DNA of 64,000 nucleotides, from positions 12,047,573 through 12,111,572 of the forward strand of contig CM034233.1 in the NCBI GenBank assembly GCA_019916065.1, read 5' to 3'. Numbering within the stretch: position 1 is the first letter of the stretch; each line of letters starts with the position of its first letter. Under the pieces are notes generated by a model. The model made no database searches, was not told the origin of the DNA, and saw nothing but the letters and a program-made list of their open reading frames with translations. Both the position numbers and the translations under genes were made by a program. Below are positions 1 to 17,686 of the stretch, one piece after another. The DNA comes from Vitellaria paradoxa (Eukaryota > Streptophyta > Magnoliopsida > Ericales > Sapotaceae).

Positions 1-586
1 ATTTTTGTATATTTGGCATTGATTAAAAGATAAAATAATATGGTTACATCCTTCCCATTGCGTGAAAAGTGTTTGCGGATTCCACTTGATTCGGTTTTAA
101 ATTATTGTTAGCACAAATTTAAATTTAGTTATTTTTTAAAAATTAATTTCATTCTCTCTTTAAAACCGAAACTAAAACTAAAATAATATCATTCACTTCA
201 GAAATCTCTACATTACACTATTAAGGCCTCCCTTGGATTTTTTTTCTTTTTTTACAGTAAAAAATATATATCTTTCTTTTTAATTTTTGACATTTTCCAG
301 TTATTTCAATAATAAATAAATAAATAAATTTACCAAACACATTTTTTAAAGCTCATTGGGTGCATCATTACAACATAAACAAATATGCTTTAACAAAGCT
401 CAAATTTTGTGATATAATTTATATATTTTTTATAACTTAAGGCCTAATTTGATAAATCGAAGATTGGTTTTTTTTTTTTTTTTCTACTTCCTTTTTTTCC
501 ATTTTATTTACTAAAATGATGAAAAAAAATTGTTCACAAACTCCCAAAGACAATTAATTAGCAAAATATTTTTTGGGGTCAGAAAG

Positions 587-670
587 AAGTCCGCAGCCAC
601 TATTTATGAGTACGCATTGGGTGAAACCCGCTACGTAACCTTAGCCGACAAAGAATCACGACAGGCAAAA
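587..670. repeat. SINE-like remnant, same family as the 16.2 kb insertion
   Basis: The stretch aligns by eye with the better preserved element at 16229-16488. Shared blocks are AAGTCCG, GTAACCTTAGCCG, AAAG-A-CAC and AGG-AAA in the same order and spacing. No target-site duplication is readable, so it is an old truncated copy. Confidence 0.55.
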
Positions 671-908
671 ATTAACAAAATATCTTATCAATATATAAGG
701 TGGTTTGGGAAACATCACTCGCAATTTTGTTTTAATTTTTTTCATTAAAAATTAATATTTTTTTAATTAAATAATTTTTAAGTATGTTATTTATACCCAT
801 AAAAATAATTAATAAAAAATTTATCGGAGACGAAAATTTGCTAAAACGAGCTAATCGTTCTGAAACTACCGCCTCATTGGAGGGTGTGAGCTATAAGTGC
901 AGCGGCCT

Positions 909-917
909 AAACCCTAG
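909..917 (+). promoter_or_regulatory. telo-box (AAACCCTAG)
   Basis: AAACCCTA-type telo-boxes near the transcription start are a known hallmark of plant ribosomal protein and other translation genes. This one lies 89 bp upstream of the RPS6 start codon and is followed by a pyrimidine-rich leader (tcttttcattcttctt), consistent with a TOP-like 5' end. The regulatory role is inferred from the family. Confidence 0.6.
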
Positions 918-1005
918 CGAAGGCTCTTTTCATTCTTCTTAGTTTCGCCGCCGCAGCGCCTCGACGACGCTACCGGACTGAAGCCACAGCTTTGCTCCGT
1001 CCAAG

Positions 1006-3791
<2,786 letters not shown>

Positions 3792-4376
3792 GCCCATGCT
3801 TTCAAGAAAAAACTGCATTTTTGTCTTAAATTTGTATGACTTTATGTTGGAATGTTTTCCATGAGGTTGCTTGCTACTGCTTTTTACTACGTCTATCTCA
3901 AGACCATGGTGGTTCTTCGGAATTTTTATTGTGATGATGTATGAAAATTTGAATGGATAACTTAATTTTTCCATAGTTTTAGTAGTCATGAATTGGCTTG
4001 AAGGCGTTGCTCCACTAACCTGTGTGTGATCTGGGGTTCTCAGCAGAACCTCCCAGTTTTGTTTTCAGCTTGTCACAGACTACCTGCGCACACTTGTCCC
4101 GTCCACATTGGCCCATTGCTTTTGTTGCTGACATCTCTGGCCCATATAATTGATGTTCTTACTATTATTGTTTTTCGTACTTTTTTGTCCTTTCTACTAA
4201 CCACGGACATGCCCTGTCTGCCAATTAGGCTTGCATGTGAGTCTGCCCTCTACCTCTACCTGTCCCTTGATCCACATGTATCTCCCTCCTCTCTCTGTCT
4301 CCCTCGGCCTACTTTTTAAGTTACTGTTTTGTTTATCTTGCATGATTGCAGACACTGTAAACCCCACGGTGTAGCT

Positions 4377-4491
4377 CGTCGGGTTGAAGGACAGACCTAT
4401 TTGGACCAAGTCTGTTGGTGCGAGTTTTGATTTTCGTGGGTGGAAGGACGGACCTACTTGGACCAAGTCTTCTTGGTGCGAGTATGAATTC
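4377..4491. repeat. 58-bp tandem duplication, two units
   Basis: Units begin at 4377 and 4435. They share GAAGGAC-GACCTA-TTGG, ACCAAGTCT and TTGGTGCGAGT in register with roughly 80-85% identity by eye. The patch is GC-richer than its surroundings. No coding or RNA identity was recognised. Confidence 0.8.
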
Positions 4492-5213
4492 TTCGGTTGT
4501 TAAGCGAGTATTTTCTCACTGTTACACTGGTCACTTCTAGAGTTTAGCATCTGGGAGTTGATTCTCTCAAGTGAAAAATCCTTTTTTTTTTTCTTTTTTG
4601 GTTGACACTCTGGCATATGAATTATTTTCAATTTGCATTGATTTCCAGTTATGTTAGTCTTTTTCTGCAACCACTTGAGTTTTTAATGTCTCACCACGAG
4701 CTTGTGGAGGTCAGTGATTTTGCATATTTTTGTATTGGACAAAGATATTTCTGCCTAAAAAAATTGAGAGAAGTTGGAATTTTATGATTTTTTTTTTTTT
4801 TTATGACTCCAATAATTGTGCGCACATGTTTCTCTTCTTATTATCTGTATTCCAGTCTACAGCTGGCAGCTACCGGTACAGATCATATGGGTAGATCAGG
4901 CATGTGATTTCCAAATGACATACATACCCTCCTCCTACCCCAATACCTTCAATTCAATATCATCACCAATTCATCATCCCACTCCCCTTCCAAGTTCAAC
5001 ACACCTACCACTCCCTTATTTTATTCATCAATTGCCGAGGTTTGGAGCCGCATTTTCACATTGTGGATACACCACAAAGGAATTTCGTAATATATATATA
5101 TTTTATATACAGATAAAAAAAAACAGTTTGGTTGGTTGCTTATCTGGCAGCATTATTGACAGGGTTTCTTGAATAAGTTTCTCAGAAATCCCGTGGACAG
5201 CACACGTTGGGTT

Positions 5214-5379
5214 GGGTGTATTTAGAGTTGTATAAAAGTGTATAAAATAAAATAAAATTGTAAAAATAAATATCTCGTAATTCGTGTAGTGAGTGAAATT
5301 TAAATTGTACTATCTCGTAATTCGTATTTGTAGAGTTTTATAAAATTTTATTTTATTTGGGAGAACTCCAAACGGAGCC
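5214..5379. mobile_element. Tourist-like MITE (GTATAAAA subfamily)
   Basis: Ends are GGGTGTATTTAGAGTTGTAT and AACTCCAAACGGAGCC, a degenerate terminal inverted repeat, with 3-bp GTT on both sides. Internal sequence matches copies at 32904-33075 and (opposite orientation) 38793-38960, including the shared ATCTCGTAATTCGT motif. It is non-autonomous at 166 bp. Confidence 0.7.
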
Positions 5380-6115
5380 GTTATTCAATCAACCGTTTGA
5401 AGATGAGGCTTTGTCCAAGCCATTCTGATATATTCAAGTGTTTGTGATATTTAAAACTTAACTTGTCTAGTTATGATAAATATAAGAAGAATAAGAAAAA
5501 ATAAATCAATAACAACATTTAATGTGCTTTAGCTACGCGTGGTCTCTGCTTATGAGAATGGTAGATTTCAATTTTTATTTAAAAATTTCAAGAACAAATT
5601 TAGAATTGATATTTGTTTCTTTATAAAACACTCTTTATTTATTAGGAACCCTAAAATTACAAAATCCTAATAAAACTTAACATTTCATCCACTGATATGC
5701 CGACATAACTTGAATAAATAAATAGCTTGGAGAGCCAGCAGGAAGCGTACAGGGGGCAATTAGTTGGCTGCTCATCTAAGTAGCTATTCTAATTGACTAA
5801 TTCTAAATTTCATCAGAGAGAGATTAAAAAAGCAAGTTGAGTTATAAGAACCAACTACGTGCAAGAATGGTTTGACTTTTGAACAAGTTTAATTTGATCC
5901 AAAACTATACCAGCAACAAGCTAGGGGTATCACACTGGAACAATTTGAGTTTCAACCCTTTGCTTTAAGGTTTGATCCCATTTCAACCAACAGAAACTCA
6001 AGATAGAGCAGTAATTGATGGCTCAATAATCAAACTGCTATAAGCTACAACATACACCATTTATGTAGTGCAGAATACAGCCAACACTTATTTATTGATT
6101 TATTCCTCTCTCTTC

Positions 6116-6160
6116 AAAGTCTCAAACCATCAATTACCAAAAAAAAGTCTCAAACCATCA
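6116..6160 (+). mobile_element. micro-insertion AATTACC-A(8) with target-site duplication
   Basis: The word agtctcaaaccatca occurs at 6118-6132 and again at 6146-6160. Between the copies lies only ATTACC followed by eight A. This is the signature of a retroposition event keeping just the last few bases and poly-A tail of its source. It lies about 150 bp beyond the DAHP synthase stop codon, in its likely 3' UTR or flank. Confidence 0.75.
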
Positions 6161-6311
6161 CTTAAGAGTATACACAATCAAATGCAACGCATCATAGCAT
6201 AGTTTTAAAACTCGTGGATCCAAAACATAATAATACAGCAGGTGATATAACTTAGATAAAAAGAACCAACATATTGGAGGGTCTTGAAGCCATTCTACAG
6301 CCCTAGAGATG

Positions 6312-9618
<3,307 letters not shown>

Positions 9619-9735
9619 GGGTTTCCGTGTATAGGTATTAGATAGAGAGAGATAGGTATTTAGAGAGAGAGGGGGTACCTCTGTAAATGGGGGCTTCGAG
9701 GGTACCTGAAGAGTCTTGCCAGAGATTTGAAGGGG

Positions 9736-9742
9736 TTTTATA
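9736..9742 (-). promoter_or_regulatory. putative TATA box of DAHP synthase
   Basis: On the gene strand the sequence reads CCTATAAAACCCC, about 120 bp upstream of the start codon. A purine-rich GA tract lies between it and the ATG. Assignment rests on motif and distance only. Confidence 0.5.
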
Positions 9743-10278
9743 GGTAAGGTTTAGGGGGTGGTTGAAGGCCGTGGGTGGCGGCCGAAGGGGACAGCGAGGG
9801 GGGCTGGTAAAGACGTGGAGGGTGGTGGTGGTAGTTGAGGAAGGGTATTTTTGGTAATTAACTTACCATCAAGCACAAAGGCTCCTCTGAGAGAATTAGG
9901 TCAATTATTCCACCATTTTGGCAATAATGGCCTTACTACGTTTGAATTGTTAGATATGGGCAAAAATTTTTAGTTTTTTTTTTAATTTTTATATCAAAAA
10001 ATTTAATTATTTTAATTACACATTTAAAAAAATACATGAAACATTCAATAATCTAAAATTTACTTACTTTTTATTTCTTTTATCAAAATTTAACAATTCG
10101 AACCCTTAGTAATTTTGAAGTCATCATTCATCAGGCCTTCAAAGGGCAAAAGAACACAAAAAAAAAAAAAAAAAGAAGACAAAACTTAATAATAACAAAT
10201 AAATAAATAAACAAGTTATTAATAGAGTTGTGAGTATTATATTACAACTCGAATAGTATTGTTTTAGTCTTAAACTAA

Positions 10279-10514
10279 GGCATTGTTTGGGAAACCTTGT
10301 TAGTAGCTGACTTTTTTTTAGTTTCAATAGGTTTGTCAATTTTACTCTTTTACATTTGAACCTTCTTTTAAACTTTCAAGGACAAAAATGTCAAATTAAC
10401 AAAAACTAAAAATTCACCTCAAGAAAAGTCACTTTTTTTCCTTCCCAAACACAAAGTTAGCTAGCTACTAGCTAGCTAAAAATAAAGTAACTAACTTTCT
10501 TCCCAAACCAAGCC
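10279..10514. mobile_element. Tourist-like MITE (GGCACCGTTTGGGAA subfamily)
   Basis: Ends GGCATTGTTTGGGAAA and TTCCCAAACCAAGCC form a terminal inverted repeat. Flanking TAA is duplicated (10276-10278 and 10515-10517). Internal similarity to 22968-23212 and 36242-36540 is clear in the opposite orientation (GACAAAAATGTCAA, AGTTAGCTAGC). 236 bp, no coding capacity. Confidence 0.8.
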
Positions 10515-10940
10515 TAATTAATTAAGATACGTTAGTGATGAATTTATAATTAAAATATAAAACTGATTAAGATAAAAACTTAGCATAATAGCACTAGCTT
10601 TTATTCCTTAAAAAAATCGATTAAGAATAAATTTAGCGTGTAAGTTGCTTGTCACCGATAAAAAAAAAAAGTTAATTCTTAATAAGATTTTTGTGCGTAG
10701 AAGCTAGAAGAAATCTAAATTTATTATACAAAAATATCTATATATCAAAAATTTATGACATTAAAAAAATGTATAGATTCAAAATATATTTGCATTAAAT
10801 TTATTTGTTTAAATGTGATTTTATATTTTTTATAATTTATAATTTTAAATGTATTTTATTTAAATATAATTTTATGAATTTTACTTATAACTTAAAGTAT
10901 ATTTTCCTAAATATATTTTTACGATTTTAGATATAATTTG

Positions 10941-10975
<35 letters not shown>

Positions 10976-11080
10976 TTTATAAATAGTTAAATATAATTTG
11001 TTAAACAAATGAAAGTAAATTTGGTTTTTATGTTTTTACTTTCATTGGTTTTCTATGATTTTGTATATCAAGTTATTTTA

Positions 11081-11217
11081 GGCTCCGTTTGATTTGCAAA
11101 CTAACAACAAAAAACTCTATAAATTTCTGTTAATTTTATATCATATCAACTTTTTTCTTTCACTCATGCATTATGGATTTTTAATTTATCTTACTTTTTA
11201 TCACTCCAAACACACCC
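11081..11217. mobile_element. Tourist-like MITE (TATCACATCAAC subfamily)
   Basis: Starts GGCTCCGTTTGATTTGC and ends CACTCCAAACACACCC, with TTA duplicated at 11078-11080 and 11218-11220. The internal block TATATCATATCAACTTTTTT links it to copies at 17529, 18566 and 25252. Confidence 0.8.
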
Positions 11218-11942
11218 TTAGTAATTATAGAGGCTTGGGGTGAGAGGTTTTTGAAAGATTAATAAAATTCTTAAAGCCTTTTATATTCCTAAAAGGCTGA
11301 AAAAAAACATCTTTAACTTTATATTTTTGCTTTTTTATGTTTATGATTTTTTTTCTAAAAAATTATTTTATAGAGTGGAAGAAATTTGAGTAAATACGGA
11401 CACAAAACTTTTTGTTTAAAAAAAAAAAAAAACTTAAAAATCCATGCCAAACGGGTGTAAGTCATTGTAAAAGTAATGCTTAAATTATGAAATATAATAC
11501 TTAATCATAAAATATCATAGAAAAATTGCGGTGACAATTTTTTAAATAAATATTATTTTTATTGATTTTTCAGTTATTATTGTACCTTTATTTAATACAT
11601 ATTGAATATACATACTTTTTAGACACTCTGATATACAAGTCGGACACGGTATTTAACGTATTTTATTATTTCATCATTTTTCTTTCAAATATATGATTAA
11701 GATAAACATAAATTTGAATAATTAAAACCTTTTTAAAATTATAAAATATGATTTTTTTATTTTATTATATTTTTTATTTTAAATTATGTATTGAATTAAT
11801 TTTCTTGTGAATATTATATTTATATATATAACTAATAAAAATTTATAAAATTTATTATATTTTTGGACACGTGGATACTCTCCTTTTCTTAAAATTGTCA
11901 TATTCATGTGTATACTCGTATTTGTACTTGTTAGGTTATCAC

Positions 11943-12422
11943 TAGGGGTGGAAACGAACCGAGCTATTCGCGAACTACTCGAGCTCGGCTCGAAAAAAGC
12001 TCGGCTCGAGCTCGATTCGTGAGTTAAACGAGCTCGAACCGAGCTTGTTTATTTGCTCGTTTTGGATTCGAGCTCGAGCTCGAGCCTAGAGAAGCTCGGC
12101 TCGAAAGCTCGCGAGCAGGCTCGGTTAGAAAAATATATATTTTTTTAATAATATTTTTATATTTTTAATAATATTTTTATTATATTTTTTAAATTTATTA
12201 TATTTTAAATCAAAACGACGTCGTTTTGGTTTAACCGAGCTATTCGCGAGCCTAACCGAGCCTAATTTCTTCTTTATCGAGCCGAGCTCGAGCCTATATA
12301 AAAGCTCGAATCGAGCTCGAGCCTATATAAAAGCTCGAATCGAGCTCGAGCTCAGTATAAAAAGCTCGAGCCGAGCTCGAGTATGTTAAAGCTCGGCTCG
12401 GTTCGGCTCGTTTCCACCCCTA
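11943..12422. mobile_element. hAT-type MITE with GAGCTCGAGC-rich interior
   Basis: A near-perfect terminal inverted repeat begins TAGGGGTGGAAACGAACCGA and ends CGTTTCCACCCCTA. The 8-bp target duplication GTTATCAC is exact (11935-11942 and 12423-12430), which is diagnostic of the hAT superfamily. The interior holds an 18-bp perfect palindrome CAAAACGACGTCGTTTTG (12211-12228) and a twice-repeated 29-bp unit containing CGAGCCTATATAAAAG near 12284-12345. 480 bp, no transposase. Confidence 0.92.
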
Positions 12423-12539
12423 GTTATCACATCATTTCGTTAAACTTTTTACTATGAATTTTTTTCAATTAATTTTTTTGTGAAAAAAAATATTTCAATT
12501 AATTTTGACTCTTGAGACATAAATTCATTTAAATTTAAA

Positions 12540-13200
12540 TGATTCAATTAATTTTATATTTTATTCCAAATTACAAAAAAGTTATTTGTTGGCTTTTAAA
12601 ATAAAAAAGTTGCATGCTTTCTAATTAAATCCCACTAAAATAAAATGTAATTACTCTAAAATCCATATAATAAGGAAGTTTAATAATTTCAATTTAAAAT
12701 ATTTTCAATCGCTGGATTTATTCAATAGATAGAATTATTTATTTTTCTCTCCATTTTAGTTATTTTTTTAGTCGCTTCACATGAAAATAAACTCTCTCAC
12801 TCTTTTCATATTTTTTTAAATATTTTTTATAAAATTTTTAAATTAATATTTTTAAAAATATAATAATATTTGTAATAAATAATAAAATTTTACACATTTA
12901 TTAAACATTGCATGGATACTTATTGGCAAAAATCAGCTAAAATTTTTTATTTTAAAAATAATATTTAGACTTTAATTTTCTTTAAAAATTTATTAAAAAA
13001 ATAGGCATTCAGATAGGAAATTCAATTTTTTTTTTGGTAATTAGAAAATTTAATTTTAATATATCTAAAACTTAAAATTTTAAATACTTACATTTTTATA
13101 TTATTTGTGTCATATAATTCTTAATTTAAATTAAATAATAACATAAAATATGACGTAACCCAATAAAATTTATACTTTTAAACTTGAAATAACGAGAATG
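12540..13200. repeat. degraded relative of the 19.9-21.6 kb Helitron-like elements
   Basis: Shares with those elements the blocks AATATTTTCAA, TTATTTTTCTCTC, TTTGTGTCATATAA and ATAATATTTGTAATAAATAA in compatible order. Ends are not readable. A short poly-T plus GGTAATT at 13025-13042 may be a further micro-insertion, but its flanking duplication is imperfect. Confidence 0.4.
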
Positions 13201-13226
13201 AGAGCATAATAAAAACATGGTACTTC

Positions 13227-13752
13227 GGGACCGTTTGGAGTACTATAAAATTTTAACAAACTCTATAAAACTCCAACAAGCTCTATAACTCACTAAAATT
13301 CTTTATTACATTTTTACTTTTCCCTCTTTTACTAATTTCAAAAAATTTCAATATTTTACTAAAAAAATAAAAAATTCATAACGAGATTAATTGAGTGCGA
13401 AAATTTTTTTCATAATCATATTCTTCGCGTCGAAATCTTTTAAACGAATACCATTATTGCTATTTTTTTCTATTTTTTTAAATCCATTAGAACGGATTTG
13501 GACAAACCGTTCTAACAGTTTACCGGTACAGAATCCGTTAGAACAGATTTGGATGGCCGTTCTAACGGTTTTGGCATTGTTTAGAGAGAGAAGAAACTTT
13601 TTTTGAATTCATTAGAACGGATTTGAAAAACTGTTCTAACGGTTTTGGCATTATTCATTTTCAAAAAATACAGTATGAAAAAAATACCAAACACTATTCT
13701 TTATTCTAAATCACATTTTTTTTCTTATTTTTTAATCACTTCAAACGTTACC
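13227..13752. mobile_element. MITE carrying repeated CCGTTAGAACGG near-palindromes
   Basis: Ends GGGACCGTTTGGAGTA and CTTCAAACGTTACC form a degenerate inverted repeat. The interior carries three spaced copies of an AATCCGTTAGAACGGATTT and CCGTTCTAACGGTTT pair (around 13481-13520, 13531-13571 and 13607-13645). Sister copies lie at 28612-29176, 33847-34476 and, in part, 32440-32787. No flanking duplication is clear. Confidence 0.7.
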
Positions 13753-13976
13753 TAAAGGGTAAAAAAAATTTTCCAAATTCTTGAAACTAAAGTTTAAAAC
13801 CATCGAGCGTCGGGCCCGTTTTCATTTTCAATTTTTTTAACTAAAGGACAAAAAAACATCACTTATATTAAATTTTGAATTCAAAGTGTCAGCACACATT
13901 TTCAAACCAACACGATTTTGAAGAACCCATTGATGCAATCTCATATATATATATATATATATACACACATGACATT

Positions 13977-14133
13977 GGGATGTTGTTTAACCGATCAAAA
14001 AATGTTAAAAGTTACTAAATTTTAATTATTTTTTATATTTTTTTCAATAAAATTTTAACATATATCATTTTTATATCACATTTTTATATTTTTACTATAT
14101 TTTTTTCTCAATTTTTTTTAACCAAACAACCGC
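13977..14133. mobile_element. small MITE, related to 59719-59870
   Basis: Begins GGGATGTTGTTTAACCGATC and ends AACCAAACAACCGC, an inverted repeat of GYGGTTGTTTGG type. The interior (ATATCATTTTTATATCACAT) resembles the 59.7 kb copy in the other orientation. No target duplication is readable. Confidence 0.45.
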
Positions 14134-15819
14134 TTCGTCGTGTTGATTCAATCAGACAAATATATATATAGCATTTCGTTTTTTTTTATGAGCGGTGCTA
14201 AAAGTGGGCGTACAAGGTCTGCCATAAACTACTTAGCCAACCTGCCTTGTTTTTCTTCAGTTGGCCGGATTCTATTGGGTCGTTTGCCTCGCCAACTTTT
14301 ATAAGAAAAAAAAAATAATTTTTTATATTATTTTTAATTTTTTTCATCAAACATATTATTAACTTCCGCTAACTTTTATCATTTTTTTTCTAATTTTATT
14401 AACGCTCTCTTACTTTGTTTAACTTTTACAAATTTTTATCAATTAATTTTTAAAGTGACATGTGTCAATATATGATATAAATTTTTTTTTTAGTTTTAAA
14501 ATTAAAAATCAATAAATCGATCGATTAATTTAATTTAATTCTTGATTTACAATTTTGTAACTCGATTCAACATAAATTTGTTCATTTCATTCCACATAAA
14601 TATAAGACATCCATTTGTCTTATTTAAGGTTAGATCCTGGTCAAACATTCATCCCACTCAACTAATACCATTATCCCATTATTTTTGTCTCCATTATTGT
14701 AATTTTCTTTTTTTTTTTTTTGGGATCGAATAGAAATTTTTTATTTTATTCTTTAAATATTGTGGATGAGGAGATTCTAAATTTGAAATTCAATTATAGG
14801 AGTTAAAATTGTATTTTTAATTTTTGAATTCTTACAAAAGTTTATTCAATGAGTAAAAATATTTTAACATTAACTGTTGAATAAATTTTCTTAAAAAAAA
14901 AAGGTTAAAATATAATTTCAACTTTTAAAATTGTATTGCAATTTTAGAAACTTTAAATCCTGTATTATTATTACTGACAATAAAAATTGTTTAATGTTTT
15001 ATGTGATTTTTTTATTAAAAAAATTGTAAGTATATTAGATAAAATATTAACCTTTAAAAATAGCACCATTGAAATCAAATGTTTTTTTTTTATTTTTTCT
15101 TTTTTTTTTAAAGCAAGAAGAATATCTTCAATTAAATGAACATCAAAAGAAAGAACAAGATTCACTGCATTAAGGACAAAAACACAACAATACTTCCTGG
15201 CTAGCAAATAGTTGCCCAATAGAGCTGGCAAAACATAAAAAGTTGAATGAATAAAATATGAGAAATCAAAGTAATAATTAATTTTCAACTTAAAGAATAG
15301 CTCGTTAGTTATTTGAAAATGTTAATTTGGTTATTAATGCACCACTGAATTTTGAAATTTGACAATTGCATTAAATTATTATTAATTTTATGAGAAAATG
15401 TACCGTCTTGTTTTTTTTTTTTTTTTAACTTTCTTTTTTGTTTTCATGGAAAATACAAAAACTTCATTGATAAATTTTCATAACTATAATAATCAAAAGC
15501 AAGGATAAATAATCTTAACTAATTACCCAACGCCGAGATAGATTAAAAAAAAAAAAAAAACCACACACCCACGCAACATTCATTTTTTTTTTAAAGAGTA
15601 AAATCATCTTGAATCATTTCAAGGTATCAAATAACAAAATAAAAAAATATAAATGTATATGTACATATATACATATATAGTCTGTGTATTTTAAAGAAGG
15701 AATTCTAACAAAAACATTAAATTTTGTCAATTTTTTCAGTTCCAACAAGGTCAGATAGGATAGGTGACAAAATCTTGAATATTCTAAAGGTAATAAAATT
15801 ATCTAATTGTTCCCTCGAA

Positions 15820-16560
15820 TATTTTGTAGACTTGAATTTTAATACGAGAGTGTAATAGCTTGATTTCAAAATTGGTAGATTTGATCTTTGATTTGAGGAC
15901 TTGAGAGTTTGATCTCAAGAAAGTTGGTTTTCGCTTTGACTTAATGGCTTAACTCTTTGATCACTTAAGAGATTGGTAGCTTGATCTCAAGATTTGTAAA
16001 TTTGAATTTTAATTCAAGAATATGAGAACTTTATCTTAAGAATGTTTGGTTCAACTTTGACTTAAAGATTGGCAATTTGATCGCTTAAAAGTCTGATAAC
16101 TTGATTACTTAAGAGTTTGACAGTTTGATCTAAAAATGATAGAGGATCAGGATTGTAAAAAATAGCTCAAAATATTAGAGAATCAAGATTACAAAAAAGT
16201 TGAACTTTGATTTAGGGTTTGACAACTTCTGGTACGTGGAAGTCCGTAGTCGCTTTTTCCCGTAAGGGGTGCACTCAGGGCGAAGCACGCTCCGTGACCT
16301 TAGCCGGTAAAGGACCACAAAAGGTAAACCAGCCTATGCAAGCCCTGATTGACCGGATCAATCGAGGGAGCTGTTAGAAGCCCGCCACAATAAACGGTAA
16401 ACTATCCCCCCGAAGGAGAATCGAACTTGGAATCATGCGAACCAACCCCTTCAGCCGCTCCCGAATCCCACCCGACCACCCCGAAGGGTTAGGGTTTGAC
16501 AACTTGATTTCATGATTGGTTGGTTTTGACTTAATAGCTTGACAACTTAATCACAAAATT
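15820..16560. repeat. degenerate ~120-bp tandem repeats interrupted by a SINE
   Basis: The phrases CTTGATCTCAAG, CTTTGACTTAA and TTGATCACTTAAGAG recur. For example AAG-AAGTTGGTT near 15917 and AAGAATGTTTGGTT near 16038 are about 121 bp apart, and a further partial unit lies after 16505. The SINE at 16229-16488 splits one unit. No coding frame persists through it. Confidence 0.6.
16229..16488 (-). mobile_element. tRNA-derived SINE with 17-bp target duplication
   Basis: The exact 17-mer ttagggtttgacaactt flanks it at 16212-16228 and 16489-16505. Read on the minus strand, it begins CCCTTCGGGG, has an A-box-like TGGTCGGGTGG and, downstream, a B-box-like AAGTTCGATTC, the arrangement of a Pol III promoter. 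At 260 bp it is much GC-richer than its surroundings. The minus-strand 3' end is CGTACCAG without a poly-A tail, which is unusual. A degraded relative is at 587-670. Confidence 0.75.
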
Positions 16561-17528
16561 TACGCAGGTGAACTTTAATTTCCTTTCTTACATTTTCTCC
16601 TGTGCTTGCTTTTTTAACCTTTTGTAATTATGTATATATATATTTTTTTTTATTATGGAATCACTAAAAGAAGACTTGTAATAGTTTTTAATTTTTTTTG
16701 GTAATTATTTTATCTTTTTTATAAAGTCATAAAGATATTTCCTTATTAATATTTAATCTAAAGATAAAATTAATATTTATCTCAAAATAAATTAAATTTA
16801 ATTCAAAATACCTTAAATACTTAGCATTTTGACGCTGCATCATTTAAAAATACTTAATAATTTATAAATGGCTAAAATTTTATATACCTACACAAACAAC
16901 TGTTGAAATAAAAGGAAAGTCAATATTAAAATTTGAATACTAAAATTGGCTACAATGAAACTGTTTTATCTTTTTTTCTTTTTGAAAACAGAATCTGAAA
17001 ACTTATTTAAACTGTTATTATAATAAACTTGTTATTATAATTTTTTTAGCAGTAAACAGAAAAATTAAAACAGATAATAATAAACTATTATAAATTATAA
17101 TAACAGTAAAAAAAAAAACAAAATAGATTTTAGTAAAAAGGGAAAAACCGAGGACTGTGATTGACACAGTTTCCTTAAAATAAAATCGTCCCCTCTACCT
17201 GTACTTAAGGTTGGTATGGACGTTTGTCTCCCAGGATACAACAGGAGGTAGTGGTGAAGTATGTACAGTACTTCAACACTTTTGTCGAATTGAACAAACC
17301 AAAAAAAAAAAAAAAAAATAGTATGCAGAGATTAAAATGAGATGAGAGAAGAAAATTTTTTGGGTGTACATAAAACAGAAGATGTGTCTGTATTTAGAGG
17401 CAAATGAAATGGGAGCAATTTTGAAATTTATACTGCATATTAAATCTGTAATTACATAATTAATACTTCTAATAATTAGTTACCATTTCTTAAAAGTGTA
17501 ACTATATATAAAGTATTCAACCTTTTAT

Positions 17529-17686
17529 GGGCCCGTTTGATTTGTAAATTTTTGCTGAAAATCTCCAAAAATCTTTGTTAACTTTATATCACATCAACTT
17601 TTTTCTCTCACTGCACGCATTACAAACTCCCCCAAAACCACAATTTATCTCAATTTATCTCATTTTTTCTTACTCTAAACAAACCC
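17529..17686. mobile_element. Tourist-like MITE (TATCACATCAAC subfamily)
   Basis: Starts GGGCCCGTTTGATTTG and ends CTCTAAACAAACCC; TAT is duplicated at 17526-17528 and 17687-17689. Strong internal similarity to 25252-25409 in the same orientation and 18566-18734 in reverse. Confidence 0.85.

Larger units (their letters stand above)
1..1005. other. 5' flank and leader of RPS6, with SINE remnant
   Basis: This AT-rich stretch contains no supportable gene. It holds poly-T tracts (around 469-483), a degraded SINE-like patch at 587-670, and the promoter and leader of the ribosomal protein gene from about 890 onward, where base composition turns GC-richer. The short open frame at 530-748 runs through the SINE remnant and is not a gene. 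Confidence 0.6.
3792..6311. other. intergenic region between RPS6 and DAHP synthase
   Basis: It contains the 3' ends of both convergent genes, a two-unit tandem repeat at 4377-4491, a small MITE at 5214-5379 and a micro-insertion at 6116-6160. Open frames at 4026-4319, 4197-4466 and 4816-5172 show no recognisable domain and do not look coding. Confidence 0.5.
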
